From Trichuris trichiura (taxonomy: Eukaryota > Nematoda > Enoplea > Trichinellida > Trichuridae), in NCBI GenBank assembly GCA_037903355.1, contig JBAJFE010000005.1, positions 4,154,001 to 4,218,000 of the forward strand: a stretch of 64,000 nucleotides of DNA. The letters run 5' to 3'. Position numbers and translations under genes: made by a program. Shown here one piece after another: positions 1-22,144 of this stretch. How positions within the stretch are numbered: the first letter of the stretch is position 1; each line of letters opens with the position of its first letter. The notes beneath the pieces were generated by a model. It was not told the origin of the DNA and searched no databases. It saw nothing but the letters and a program-made list of their open reading frames with translations.

Positions 1-2081
1 ATTTTCCGTAATATTCTGCCATCCGGGTTTGCTCATCTGCTCGCACAAACGAACTATAAGAGGTGCAAAACCGCTGTAAACGTACGAGATGTCTTCAGGA
101 TTCTGCAAAAATGATGAATTGAAAAATTTTACAATGGACGAACAATTGCTGCTTACGATTTCGTCAATTTCCTCACAAATTAGCATAAATGCGCGACAAA
201 TATTTGAATAGAGTCGAGAATGAGCTTTTGCGTCAGGACCGCCGCTGGCTTTAAGCAGTCCCGCTTTCTCCAAACGAAGCAACGTCATCAGATGTTGATA
301 ACCGTACTGCTAAAAGCCAACAGCTGCTTTGTTACCAACAACTTTACGCGCTCAACGTTGGCGGTTACTTGGACCAATTCCTTGCGATATTGATCGAAGA
401 CTTTTCGTTTCAAACCGCCTCCAACCAAAGACTGCAAACACATTAATCGTAGGACCTTAACAATATTAGCTCTTAAGTTCAAGCTTACGCGGAAAGCATG
501 CAAATTCACCTGAAATATTGGGCTATTGCGATGAATACAGCTTAGAATCCAACTGCTTAGAGAATTTGTATCTATACAATTCAGGAAAGCTGTAAACAAA
601 AAAAACTTCTTTTACTTAGTAAAAATAAACAAGTAAACAAGTCACCTTGCTCGCAATTGAGCGTTTCAATGAACAAGTCGGAGATGGTCACCTCTTTAAT
701 CATTTCCGCTATTGTTGTATGAGTAGCAGCCGACCGGCGTTCGGCTTGCAACGACGGCAAACGTTTTACAAAGTCGCGGTACTCGCCAATGGACGTAGCA
801 TTATGTCGTTGCTGAACATAATAAAAGCAATACAAGCTTGTACCAAAGGTTCGACGTACGTCCAGCTGAGCGGACAGCGCCTTTATGCGTTTACTCAGCG
901 CGGGACCAACGGCGCTGAAATTTAAATCGCGAAGTTCGCTGTACAAAACATCGTTGGAATTCAAAGCGAGCTTCAAATAATCATCAGCCGGTGGCGAGGA
1001 AGCGCTGTCGCCGGTAAAGTTAGCCCGTGGAAATTTCGCACATCCTGAAAATCATTTATTTGAAATTCAAAAGTTACAGTAAGCTAAATTACTGACCGCA
1101 TTTAATATTGTATATCTCGTCAATTAGCCCTTCGTAGGATAGCTGCGTCACCATAGGAGTGACCAAATCAACTACTCGATCTACTATGATGACGGCATTT
1201 ATCAAAGGTTCCATTTCCCTAATTTTTTGACTGTCTCGTAGCTTCTTCCAGCTTTGCCATACTTCCTGAATTTCGCCACGTCATTGTTTGACGACTGAAT
1301 AAAGGGTTATTTACGCTGGCAATATTGCCCTTGCAAAAGACCCGTCCTATTGTGCCGAATGTTTCTTCCAAATGGAGAAGCGCCTGTGCTACCGTATTTA
1401 TCGTGCGGATATCGTTGTCCACCAAAATGCTCTGAACTCAAAGCGGGTCATTTTTGCAACAGGCAAAGCGAGAGTCGACCAACCGGCAGAGCATCGATCT
1501 CCATGGAAATGAGATCTTTGTCCAGGGCAAAAAAATATACGGGCAGTTGTTCAATGGAGGTCAATTGGTCGAATACTTTCAGTTCTTTAAGTTTGTGCTT
1601 CAACAAAACGGAAACGTGCGGAACCAAGATCAAGTAGCATTGAAAATCGTTCCGCGCTTTTGCCAGTCCTTTGACAACGCTGGCAATTGCGGCAGCGTGA
1701 CAAAGACGAGGCCTAACCAGTATTATTACGGTCTGCTTAGGGTCAGGTACCGTACAGCCAACTTTTAAAGGCAGCATATGCTCTACTTGATGGTCCTTAC
1801 GGAAAAGGCGAAATCAAGCGTGCACAATTAACAGAGGACAATAACATACCTGCAAATCCTTGAAGCCTGTGATAAGGTCAAATGGTTGCATCAAGTCTGC
1901 ATCCCATATCAATGTCTGAAATTGAATTTTATGCTTAACAATACGTTCTGCTGCTCTGCCGAAGTGGCCAAACCTTTGAGCCAACAATTCTGTCAAGAAG
2001 AGAAAACAGCAGCTTTCGGCTCACTTCCTTAACCACATTGAAATCCGCGTACGCTTGATCTTGTCTTTGAGAAGTGGGCAT
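1..2081 (-). CDS. VPS33A: VPS33A (Sec1/Munc18 subunit of HOPS/CORVET), 3' end off window
   Basis: Sec1/Munc18-family protein. VPS33A binds SNAREs within the HOPS and CORVET tethering complexes and drives fusion of late endosomes and lysosomes. Eleven exons on the minus strand join in phase: 1974-2081, 1850-1915, 1484-1795, 1315-1431, 1097-1265, 860-1044, 646-811, 510-589, 369-455, 157-306 and 1-102. They give 514 residues; the human protein has about 596, so roughly the last 80 lie outside the window. Recognisable blocks are LIWDADLMQPFDLI near residue 40, LVRPRL, LDKDLISME, DLVTPMVTQLSYEGLIDEIY, VLRLMCLQS and DISYVYSGFAPL. These fit VPS33A better than VPS33B. The ATG at 2081 was chosen because an AG acceptor-like site (TTGTTTAG) lies eight bases upstream, as for a trans-spliced start. 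Introns are mostly 52-66 nt. No internal stop or frameshift was seen. Confidence 0.95.
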
Positions 2082-2089
2082 TTTGCCAA

Positions 2090-2091
2090 CT
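2090..2091 (-). promoter_or_regulatory. Possible trans-splice acceptor of VPS33A
   Basis: On the minus strand CTTGTTTAG ends here and the ATG of VPS33A follows after TTGGCAAA. A very short leader behind an AG site fits spliced-leader trans-splicing, but an ordinary 5' UTR intron is also possible. No leader RNA gene is visible in the window. Confidence 0.4.
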
Positions 2092-2891
2092 AAACAAGAT
2101 AAAGAACGAGAGAATATTTTTCTTAAATAACAAAGAAAACGCAGCAGAAATCTGCAAACGCGACTGCACACAGCTTGGCAAAGCGTACAATAAAAACTGA
2201 AAGCCGTTTTCAAAAATGCATACTGTCTGAATGCAGGTACATTCTCAGTGATGCCATTCAAAAAAATCAGGCAGACAATTTTTTTTATTATGCGTACGTC
2301 ATTTTACTAAGATAAGTTGTAGCTTCTTTTTATTTACATTGCGGTTGCAAGTTGAGCGTAAGAAAAAGTTTTGACAAACTACCTCAAAAAAACTGCTGTA
2401 ATAAGCTAGCGTTCATTATATTGCAAGAACACGAGTTGCTGCTAATAAAAAAAAAGAAACAAAGTGATCATTGCAAGCCTAACTACGAATAGCGCCCACG
2501 AAAAGCTTAAGGCTGCATACGAGGTAGGCCTACGAGACAAGTTTTCAAACTGCGCCAAAGCTTTTACGATTTTTGCCTTCGTAAAAAGTTTGTTCTTATC
2601 AGGGAGCCCGCGGCGATGTTAACCGCTGACTGATTCTTAAATGAAATCCGGTTCTTTTAGAACGCAAGCTGTGAAACGTTTGCGGATGTTTAAAATTGCG
2701 CACTTCGATTTTCGCTTGGCATAAATGGCAAAAAAACAAGGCATTCGGCTTAAACGAATTCTATTCATTATCTAAAAGTCCTAACAATAGGTTATCCTGT
2801 GAATCATTTGTTTACTATAATCTTACTGTAGAGCAGTTAATTGAAATGCACTTTTAAGCGGTTCTACTTAACTGGCTGGCTGGATGCCAGC
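2092..2891. other. Divergent intergenic region VPS33A / MAGI
   Basis: About 800 bp between two divergently transcribed genes, so it probably holds both promoters. I see no ORF with coding character, no clear TATA box and no repeat. An AG (CTGGATGCCAG) sits one base before the chosen MAGI start. Confidence 0.5.
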
Positions 2892-14392
<11,501 letters not shown>

Positions 14393-15496
14393 CTTTGCCT
14401 TCTTTCTTTTTTCTTCACTACTTACGCAGCAGCCATTTATTCGCTCATTGTTCACTTATATATATTATTATTATTATTATTACGTTTTCAAGTTGATTTA
14501 CGCGGCTGCCATATTGTTATTGATTTTTATTCATTCCACCGTCGTCATCAGATGTTTTGTATTTATTACATATTGTTAACTGTTGCGTTTGTTTGCACGC
14601 GGTCCAATCCGCGCGCGTTGATTCAATTTCCAAAACAGCGCTAAAAGTAGTGAATTTGGTCCCGTTGAAAAATAATTTCGTTTACTTTTTCCATTTCCGT
14701 CGATGGCAGTCGTTGGAAATCGGCCTTTTTTTAAATTACGGTTAATTGTTGGCTATTGATGGTTAGGTTCGCTTTTGCGTTTGTTGCTTTTTCAGCTGAG
14801 CCAATCGATTTCCAGATACATTCTATTTGGCGATGTCGTTCTTAATGCATTTTTGTCTTATTGTTAGTAGTTGCCGGCTGAAATTCCATCGTACTTACAT
14901 GAGCGCGACGATTGGACAAGCCGATGGGCTTCTTTGGCTTGGCGAAGTTTGAATTTTCAAATGAAGGCGTACGGTAAGTCTTGTTAGCGTTTCCTCTATG
15001 GAACGGTAGCATATTTGCATAAGCAGGTAAGATTGATGGCCGGCAAAGAAGATTCAAACAAGTTGCTGAAGCATTCGTTTTATCCTAACTGGGTAATTTT
15101 TTGTAAATGACAGAGTCAGAATTTAAAAGTTTCTCCATCTAATCGAAACGTCAGTTAATTATTGCATAAGTTCTCTATACCTTTTATGGTTGTTAAGTTG
15201 TTAACTTCAATTGAAGCGGGAAAGCCAAGCTGCGTTTGAACGTAGCTCTAATACGCCCGCGCTGGGCGAAATAAACAAAAGTCTCGTTGTGTTTTATTAT
15301 TTCGTAGCGGTACATAATTAGCATAATGTTGGAAGTTTGCAGTTTTCCAGTGTAACTCTAATTTTTGTGGAAGCATACTTTGCCAACTTCTTGCTTTTTG
15401 GTTTACTAATTAAAAGTTGCTAACTTAACCGGTGGATAGAATAAATTCAAATTCTTCGACCTTGTAGACCTTTTGCCCTACCATATTGTAGAGTAC
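14393..15496. other. Convergent intergenic region MAGI / CK1 kinase
   Basis: 3' flanks of two convergent genes. It contains a short (ATT)n run near 14460-14480. A minus-strand open frame of about 70 codons (14842-15084) has acceptor-like TTAG before it, but its phase does not join to the kinase ORF. I see no further gene. Confidence 0.5.
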
Positions 15497-16651
15497 TTAC
15501 TTGATTATTTTCCATAGCGACATGACGCCCACTTGTTTTGCTTCTTGTTTGGGAGACACGGGCGGTGGTGGTGGTGGTGGTGCCGATGGCGGCGGTGGTG
15601 CCGATGGTGGCGCCAGTGTTGGTGGTGGTACTACTGTGCTTGCTAAAGAATAAAGCGACGTGGACGATTGAGATTTTGGAATTTTTCTCATAGCAGTTTC
15701 CCATTCAAGTTGTGGCGTCTCACCGCCGGCCTTCAACCGGTCAATGCCTTTCTGAAGTGCGCTGCGTATGGCTTCATAGTTTGGTCGGCTGTAGAACAAC
15801 AGTTCCGTCATGTAGCTCATCACTTCTTCGTACTCCGGCGGACAACCTTTCAACAATAGTTCCGGACGCTTAGTGCACAATACTTTGGCCGTGGCATATC
15901 GTTCTTGTTGTTGAATGAACGTGCATTGCTTTGGCATTTTTAAATTTGACCATGGCAATTTGCCAACTGTTAAGCTTATCAACGTGAATAGCCATGACCA
16001 AATGTCGTCTCGACGGCTTTGATCTCTTTCTCTAAGTGCATTGGCTGAAGCGTACAATGTGCTTCCGCGAAAAGCGACCTTTGCGCGTGGTCTATGATGA
16101 AGGCCATTTTCTTTGGCGTAACGTCTCGTCGTACCAAAATCCAACAAGTAAATAGTGGTCAAATCGGCGGCGTGACATCCGATGGCAAAGTTGGCCGGTT
16201 TGACGTCCCTGTGAAGGAATAGGCATTTATGCAAATCGTACAGCGTATCCAGCGTGCTAATGCCAATGTAGAAGGCGGTGTACAGGGTAAACTTGCTTTC
16301 CTTTTTGTTGTTCAATTTGGCAATTTTGTCGGCCAACGATTCAAGGTTGTGACCAACCAAACTCATCACCATATAGTTGAAAATGGGCGTGCATCCGTGG
16401 TCGAACAGTTGGACGCAATTTTTTACCTTTTTCGCTCGAAGTTCAATCATGACTGCCACCTCGACCTTAAGCATTCGGTATTCCGGACTGATTGCTCGTC
16501 TCTCCACTTTCATGGCAGCGTCTCGATGAAGTTCGTCGTCGGCAACTTTGTAGACGGCTCCGTAGGTGCCACGTCCAAGCTCCTTAACGATTCGCCATTT
16601 GTGTATTGTTGTGCCAGGGCTTATTGCAAACGGGTCGGCGGTATTCTCCAT
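15497..16651 (-). CDS. CK1/tau-tubulin-kinase-like protein kinase, intronless
   Basis: Protein kinase of the casein kinase 1 superfamily, closest in feel to the tau-tubulin kinase-like branch that is strongly expanded in nematodes. A single uninterrupted frame of 384 codons begins MENTADPF. Visible motifs are the glycine loop GRGTYGAVYK near residue 26, the catalytic lysine in AAMKVE (about 48), HRDVKPANFAIG (about 150), DFG in LLDFGTTR (about 172), and RDDIWSW in helix F. The catalytic residues are therefore intact and activity is likely. The C-terminal third is low complexity, rich in proline (residues about 335-370). Lack of any intron over 1.15 kb stands out against neighbours that have one every 100-300 bp, and suggests retroposition or a lineage of single-exon kinases. 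The stop TAA overlaps a GTAAGT, but no downstream exon was found in a fitting phase. Confidence 0.9.
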   Translation of the reverse strand: MENTADPFAISPGTTIHKWRIVKELGRGTYGAVYKVADDELHRDAAMKVERRAISPEYRMLKVEVAVMIELRAKKVKNCVQLFDHGCTPIFNYMVMSLVGHNLESLADKIAKLNNKKESKFTLYTAFYIGISTLDTLYDLHKCLFLHRDVKPANFAIGCHAADLTTIYLLDFGTTRRYAKENGLHHRPRAKVAFRGSTLYASANALRERDQSRRDDIWSWLFTLISLTVGKLPWSNLKMPKQCTFIQQQERYATAKVLCTKRPELLLKGCPPEYEEVMSYMTELLFYSRPNYEAIRSALQKGIDRLKAGGETPQLEWETAMRKIPKSQSSTSLYSLASTVVPPPTLAPPSAPPPPSAPPPPPPPVSPKQEAKQVGVMSLWKIIK

Positions 16652-18694
16652 TTATTGCTATTGCAAACTTTGACGCTTACTCAGGCGACATTTGCCGCTG
16701 CGAATGTCAGTCCAGTTCGGCAAAGTTATCCGCGTCAACTACCGTGTGCTTTCGTCGCTTTAAACAAGTCGGCCTAGCAATTTTTCAAATTTGAAATTTT
16801 AAAAATGATTCGCAGGTTTCAATAATTCAAATCTGCCGAAGTAGGCTTTAATCATTGATGTTAGCATATGTACTATATACATTCTCCTCAAGACGACCTT
16901 AATAAAATGTAACTCATTCTTGGCAACGTTAAGGTTAAGCTTATTCTTAGTAGTGTGTTCATATGCGCGCTTCCAACTCTGAGCACTTAAGGCTGTAAAA
17001 AAATTCGTTGCACTATGTTAGCATATGTATACCAATTCATCGTGCTTGGGGCGCTTCGATAAAATTTAATCTCGTTGCTGTGGTGTCCTATAGTGTATTT
17101 TTTGGCGTTAGTTTTCTTTTCGGAATAAAAAGCCTGAGCATCAAGTACGTTACTGTAACTGGCCGCCAAATCTATATTTCCTGTCGACAGCTTTGTTTGC
17201 TACTTTAACCGTCATCGTTTAGTATTTCTCCTTGCTCTAAAAAACGGAATAATTACAACAAAATCAGTGTCTGTCGCGGGTCGTTTGGAAACAAAAACTT
17301 CATCTGCAGTCATAAAAGTTTTGCATACTATGCCTAAGAATGATTAAAACTGTGATTGGCATTTTAGACGTAGCAATTCGAGCGTACACAACGGCCGTTA
17401 CGTTTACGTAAAAAGTGGATTGTCAAACTGCAACTGTAGAAAAAATAAAAACTAATCGACGAAACAAAATCAGTGGGAGTAATGGAGTCACGTAAAAAAG
17501 GTTCAAAAATTGCCGCAAATTACAAACAGACGGTTTTATTGCTAATGCGCCCCACTCTTTAAGGAATGCAGGTTCCTTGAACTTAAACAAACCGCTAGTC
17601 TGTTCTGGCTTTACCAACCGGCATGCTAACCATCATGTTCTGTTCTTACCTTAGCCTAAGTGAAAATATAAACCTTACGTTCAGGCTTAAACATAGCGAA
17701 GGGTGGAACAGAATGGACAACAAAATTACAGTATGACAGTATGGTGCATTATCGGGGAAAAACCCAATAATTGTCTAAAATATTTCAGTTATTTAAATTT
17801 ATGAATAATCTACGCTGGAATTCTTTTTCCACGCTTTTACAAATCGAGCTGCTTATATTTTTAATCCCGTTTAATTTTTTTTCGAAATTCTCTATTTTTC
17901 GCTTTCATTTTGAAATAAAACAATACGCTTCGCTTGTCTCAACTCAAACAGCTTTCGCAAGCGTAGATAGCGTTAAATCGGGTCAATTCCAGACGGAAAC
18001 TAAATTTTTTTCGATTTAGGCGAAGTTCGGCGGCGCTGCAATTTCAGTTGAAACTTCTTTTGCGCGCCCACTCGCCGCCAATCGTTTTACTTCCTTAAAC
18101 GACAGCGTTTAGCCAAATAGAGTGTCCGCTAATTCACTGCGTTTCAAGTTATTTTTTGCCTATGTAAATAGTTCCTAAAGTGATTATTTTCAACGCTGTT
18201 TAGTTGCAGTGACAGACCGTTGCGACAACCCTCAATTTCGGCGCACAATAAATACGGGTGTTTACCACGGACAAACGTAATAAAATGTTTTAGCATGCAA
18301 GTCATCCAGCGCACGAAACCTATCAAGCAGCCGCAGCTCGCGTTTTCAATTAAAATGCAAATAACTTTTTTCTATACGGCTGAAAGCCTTCTAACGGAAG
18401 GATTTGGCAAGGCCTCAGCGTAGCCCTCTTACCTTTTTTTTGCATTTTATTTTTTTCTTTTTACGACTGAAGAACGTCAATAGAATAAGTTTCCGCTTTT
18501 TTATAAATCAATCTACTTTCGTCGCTTTTTATCAAATTTTAGAGCAGCATTTAAAAAATTGTTGCCCCAGTAGACCTCATAGTTACGATACTTTTACTTG
18601 AACCTGCGCATCGCTATACTGTATAACGAGTTTGGCCAGTAAATACTGTTCAGTTCGTATTCAAATTGTAATTACTTTTTGCCTGGATAACATT
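16652..18694. other. Intergenic region upstream of the kinase and the Rieske gene
   Basis: Two kilobases between divergent genes, so it should include both promoters. No ORF with coding character was found. A degraded copy of the dispersed repeat also seen at 9180 lies at about 17546-17735. The rest is AT-rich single-copy-looking DNA. Confidence 0.5.
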
Positions 18695-19808
18695 ATGCCT
18701 AATCCGTCGACTGAAATCGCCCATCTCAACTACGTTGCAAAAGCGGTAAGTCAGTCGCCTATGACGGACGACTCGTAATTTGCCCAACAATACTGTGTTG
18801 TCTTTAGCTGTACAGGCCTATCGGACCTGTTCGACAAGTTGTTTTGAAAAGTGAACGACCGCGTCATTCGCTCGAACAGAGCATGCCAGCGATTAGTCGC
18901 GCCACTTTCGGTATGACTAATCAATTGCACTTTTCAAAAGGACTACGCTGTAAGTTGTACAATAACGTCGCCCGTTTTGCCCCCAACTCTTTCTCTGTTT
19001 GCCAAACAAGGCAGCTCGGCGTTTCGTTGCGCCCATACGGACATCACTTTTCCGGACTATTCGCGCTACCGACGCGACAGTACGAAAAACGTCAACGCCC
19101 GAAATGAAGACACCGAAGTACCTCGAAAATTGTTTTCCTATCTTTCGCTTGGAGGTGAGCCCCCAACAAAAGCTTTCTCCTTAGTTCGCTTTCCGCTCGT
19201 TTAGTTGGAACCGCTATAACCGCCTTGTCGGCTAAGGTTTTAACTCTTCAATTCATCGGCTACAAAGGAGCGCCTTTCATTGAGCAAGCCGGCGCCGTAG
19301 TTGAAATCAACTTGGATCTTGTCCCGGAAGGTATTATTCTCTCATTTATCGTTCATCAACTAATTCATTGTCCCAATAATAAATGCCAGGAAAGAATGGA
19401 ACATTTCTATGGCGAGGCAAACCGGTTTTCGTTCGTCATCGTACTAGCAAAGAGATTGAACGAGAAGCCAACGTGGACATGTCCGTACTCAGAGATCCGC
19501 AGCACGATCATGAAAGAGTTCAAAAGCCTGAATGGCTTATCTTACTGGCCCCTTGTACTCATCTCGGTTGCGTACCTGTCCGTACGTTCATTCATAAAAA
19601 GAGAAATCATTCATCTTTGCATCTCTAATTGTATGCTCTATTTTTTTAAGCGTACGCCGGTGATTATGGAGGCTATTTTTGTCCCTGTCACGGATCCCAC
19701 TACGATGGTTCCGGTCGAATAAGGCGCGGACCAGCGCCAAGAAATCTTGAAGTACCTGAATACTCTTTCAAGGACGATCGAACTGTCCTTATCGGAAAAG
19801 CTGAATAG
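18695..19808 (+). CDS. UQCRFS1: Mitochondrial Rieske iron-sulfur protein of complex III
   Basis: Rieske subunit of the cytochrome bc1 complex, which carries electrons from ubiquinol to cytochrome c1 at the mitochondrial inner membrane. Six exons join in phase: 18695-18745, 18808-18910, 19011-19154, 19205-19330, 19390-19581, 19651-19808 (257 aa). The N-terminal ~75 residues are basic and serine-rich, as for a mitochondrial presequence. [13 protein letters not shown] opens the mature part. A single membrane anchor follows [21 protein letters not shown] precedes the cluster fold. Both 2Fe-2S ligand boxes are intact: CTHLGC (about residue 195) and CPCHGSH (about 215). The C-terminus, [14 protein letters not shown], is typical. 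C. elegans calls the orthologue isp-1. A poly(A) signal lies at 19900 and synaptophysin begins 238 bp downstream on the same strand, suggesting an operon. Confidence 0.97.
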
Positions 19809-19899
19809 AAGTTTACCTTTTTTTCTAAAAAAAAATCAGTTATCTTGCACGTACGACGTAGTAGCGATGCGTTGTGTGATCAGTCAGCATAATTTTTGG

Positions 19900-19905
19900 A
19901 ATAAA
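19900..19905 (+). terminator. Poly(A) signal AATAAA of the Rieske gene
   Basis: AATAAA lies 92 bp after the Rieske stop codon and about 110 bp before an acceptor-like TTTCAG (20016-20017). The next ATG follows at 20047. This is the spacing expected between cistrons of a trans-spliced operon. Confidence 0.6.
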
Positions 19906-20015
19906 GATTCAACATTGAATTGGCGCGTAACTTATTGTCATTGACGCCCTTGTAGCCGACCACGTTCTTTCATCAACGCATTGTTTGTTCCGTCAAAATT
20001 TGCATTGCAAATTTC

Positions 20016-20017
20016 AG
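20016..20017 (+). promoter_or_regulatory. Possible trans-splice acceptor of synaptophysin
   Basis: TGCAAATTTCAG ends here, 29 bases before the ATG at 20047, with no donor of an obvious 5' UTR exon in between. It fits a spliced-leader acceptor for the downstream gene of a two-gene operon. Confidence 0.4.
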
Positions 20018-20046
20018 ATTCTTCCGTTTGCCCATTTTCGGAAAGG

Positions 20047-21135
20047 ATGGCCGAAGTGAGCATAAGCAACCTTTGTCCGTTTACAACTTTTCATCGCCTC
20101 TTTGCAGCTGCTTGGTCAAATGAACACGCGCATCGTCAAGGAGCCGTTGGGTTTCATAAGAGTGATTGAATTCGTAGGCGACTGTTTTGTTGTTGCCTCT
20201 TCTTTCCTGCCAACGATTGTTCCGCCTTTTTAGCCAATGGTCATTCTGGCATTCGCTACAACGGCCGGATACTCGGCATCCATGCTTGTTCGTTATGGTT
20301 GCCCACCTGAAGCTCAACATGACAAAAGTGACCGCGTTGGATGGTCGTATCCATTCGAGTAAGTTGCAAAAGGAGAAAAGAGCATACTGTATGGCCGCAG
20401 CGTTTGTTTTTCGTTTCAGTTTAACCAACGTCTTTATTCCGTCGAACTTTTGCGATCCAAGTTCGCCAAAAAAGTACATATTTGGAGAAGGAGCCGTTAG
20501 TCAGTCGCAATTTTTCGTCTGCACCGGAATTTTGTCCTTCCTTTACATACTGGCCATACTGTGCGTCTACCTGTTCCAAATGGAAAAATACGAAACGGAC
20601 AATCGTTGGCCCGCAATGGTAAGCGTTCATGACATTACTGAACGCGTAGCCGTTGATTTGCATAAAATATACCAGTCGATATTGACGCTGTTATTTGCAT
20701 AATTCATTTTCTTTTTATCATCCGCAAAGGACTTCTTGATAACGGCAATATTGGCTTTGTTTTGGTTCATCTCAAGTTGTGCGTGGGCGGCAGGTGTCAG
20801 CTCGTTGAAATCAATAACGGAACCAGTTAATGTAGGCGCAAGAGTGATAGAAAACTCGGCCGTGTGCTCGTCGAAAGACCATGCCTGCAAGTTTGAACAT
20901 GACTACAATTTCGCTTCCTTAAATGTCTCGCTGGTAAGAAGAATTCGCTTGGACTTGCTTGAAAATAATTCAAGTAGCGTAGATTGCCGGGTTCGCATGC
21001 TTCTTCCTGTTCGCATCAAATCTATGGTTCATATGGAAAGAAACGGAATGGTTCAAATCACGCCATCCGCCAGCCTCTACAACGGCTCCATCGTCGGGTC
21101 CACCACAAAGTGCTTCTTATAGCGGACCTCGTTGA
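20047..21135 (+). CDS. SYP: Synaptophysin-family MARVEL protein
   Basis: Four-pass membrane protein of the synaptophysin/synaptoporin family, a major component of synaptic and small transport vesicles. Six exons join in phase: 20047-20055, 20108-20173, 20234-20358, 20420-20618, 20730-20933, 20983-21135 (251 aa). Family hallmarks are RIVKEPLGFIRVIEF at the N-terminus, paired cysteines in the first luminal loop (GCPPE, NFCDPSSP), the second and third membrane spans (GILSFLYILAILCVYLF and LITAILALFWFISSCAWAAG), and the fourth span ending LWFIWKETEWFKS. The last is the synaptophysin signature after TM4. The cytoplasmic tail is short and lacks the long Tyr/Gly repeats of vertebrate synaptophysin. 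C. elegans calls its orthologue sph-1. A tiny first exon of three codons (MAE) is the weakest part of the model. Confidence 0.93.
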
Positions 21136-21602
21136 CCATCGATTGTAAACTCAACGAAGTGTACAATGTCAACGAGCCTCGAATAGTGTCGCTATTGAAA
21201 CAGTGCGTACGCGTACGGTGAATACCACCGGAGGAAGATCGACACGATACGTTTCCTTAATAATTGTTGTAGCTTTTCTTTAGAGTTCATATTTACACGT
21301 GCGTTTAAGATCGTTGCTTGTTGCCCCAGAGTGGCTACATCGTTTTCAAGTTCAAAACCCTTACGTTTATTCGAAACGCAAATCGCCCGGGGCTTTTGCG
21401 TACTCCAAAATCGCTTCATTAATGCTTGCACATGTATACAAAGGAAAAGTAAAAAGAAAAATTAAAGTCTCGTTCACCTTGAGCGCACACTGAAATCGGC
21501 GAATGTCCGGTCGTTGAACTTTACGACATCCGCGTCACGAAGAATGTACGCTGGTGGGTTTAAAAAAGGAATGACTGTCAGGATATCGGTTCCTGACAAT
21601 CT
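21136..21602. other. Convergent 3' region synaptophysin / SelK
   Basis: Shared 3' flank of two convergent genes. Several short open frames exist on both strands with splice-like ends, but none forms a convincing gene. The strong hairpin at 21573-21601 belongs to the SelK transcript side. I found no clear AUGA...AA...GA SECIS core by eye on the minus strand. Confidence 0.4.
21573..21601 (-). promoter_or_regulatory. 11-bp hairpin just after the SelK UGA
   Basis: The transcript strand reads GATTGTCAGGA, loop ACCGATA, TCCTGACAGTC. This is an 11-pair stem (one T-G pair) with a 7-base loop. It starts after GGTTAAA, eight bases downstream of the UGA. In vertebrate SELENON a stem-loop at similar spacing (Sec redefinition element) raises UGA read-through. 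It might equally be a 3'-end or convergent-terminator structure. Confidence 0.45.
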
Positions 21603-22144
21603 TTAACCTCAGCTGCCTCCACCGGCAGGAGGACACGACGGTGCTGAGCTTCGAAATTGATGCATACCGCCCATAGGACGCCTAAAATTAGTTTGGGAAT
21701 ACTGTAACAACGAACTTGACGGTCAAATATTTAAAAAATCACCTTGGAGGCCGGTCGTCAGGCCGGAAAGGGCCATTTCCGCCGCTAGGACCACTGCTGT
21801 AGCCGCTACGACGTCTTGTCCTCTGCCTGGAAGCAGCCGGCTGGAAAAAAGCGTCAAGTTTCACGTCACCCGGAAGAACAAGCTTCTACTTACCCTGAAC
21901 AGATTGGTCACGCTGCAAGAACAAAGAATGGTTAGTAGAAATTGCTTAAAAGCGAGAATAGCACTTACAAGAGGAATAGGAATTCGTAAACTGCTAAAAG
22001 CAGGTCAAGGAGCCATGGCACTAGAGGTTTGCTTTCACGAATTTCTCCGCCTAAAATTCTACATATCGCAACGGACAATAAAGACAACAAAGATTATGCT
22101 GGACAAGCTGTTTTTTTTCACTTACTGCTCGTTATGTACGCCAT
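21603..22144 (-). CDS. SELENOK: Selenoprotein K (SelK), UGA at the Sec position
   Basis: Small single-pass ER membrane protein linked to ER-associated degradation, calcium flux and DHHC6-dependent palmitoylation in animals. Five minus-strand exons join in phase: 22126-22144, 21969-22050, 21894-21912, 21743-21840 and 21681 down to the end. The protein opens MAYITSSGEIRE, then PWLLDLLLAVYEFLFLF as the membrane span, then a Gly/Arg/Ser/Pro-rich tail ending PPAGGGS. Human SelK has the same plan and ends with GGUGR. Here the frame reads GGC AGC TGA GGT TAA: UGA falls at the selenocysteine position, followed by one Gly codon and UAA. Full length would be 98 residues if UGA is read as Sec, 96 if it is a stop. 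A hairpin begins eight bases after the UGA. No SECIS element was recognised by eye, so recoding is unproven. Confidence 0.9.

Noticed and set aside
14842..15084. Second exon for the CK1-like kinase
   Set aside because: The TTAG acceptor needs phase 0, whereas the kinase donor at GTAAGT leaves two bases. The joined frame hits a stop quickly.
21408..21480. SECIS element for SelK around an ATGA at 21417 (minus strand)
   Set aside because: Only six pairs form below the ATGA and the opposing GA does not sit at the quartet. Not convincing by eye.
21360..21550. Minus-strand open exons downstream of SelK (NEAILEYAKAPGDLRFE)
   Set aside because: A splice model can be drawn, but there is no start codon, the opposite strand is open as well, and it lies within the short convergent 3' region.
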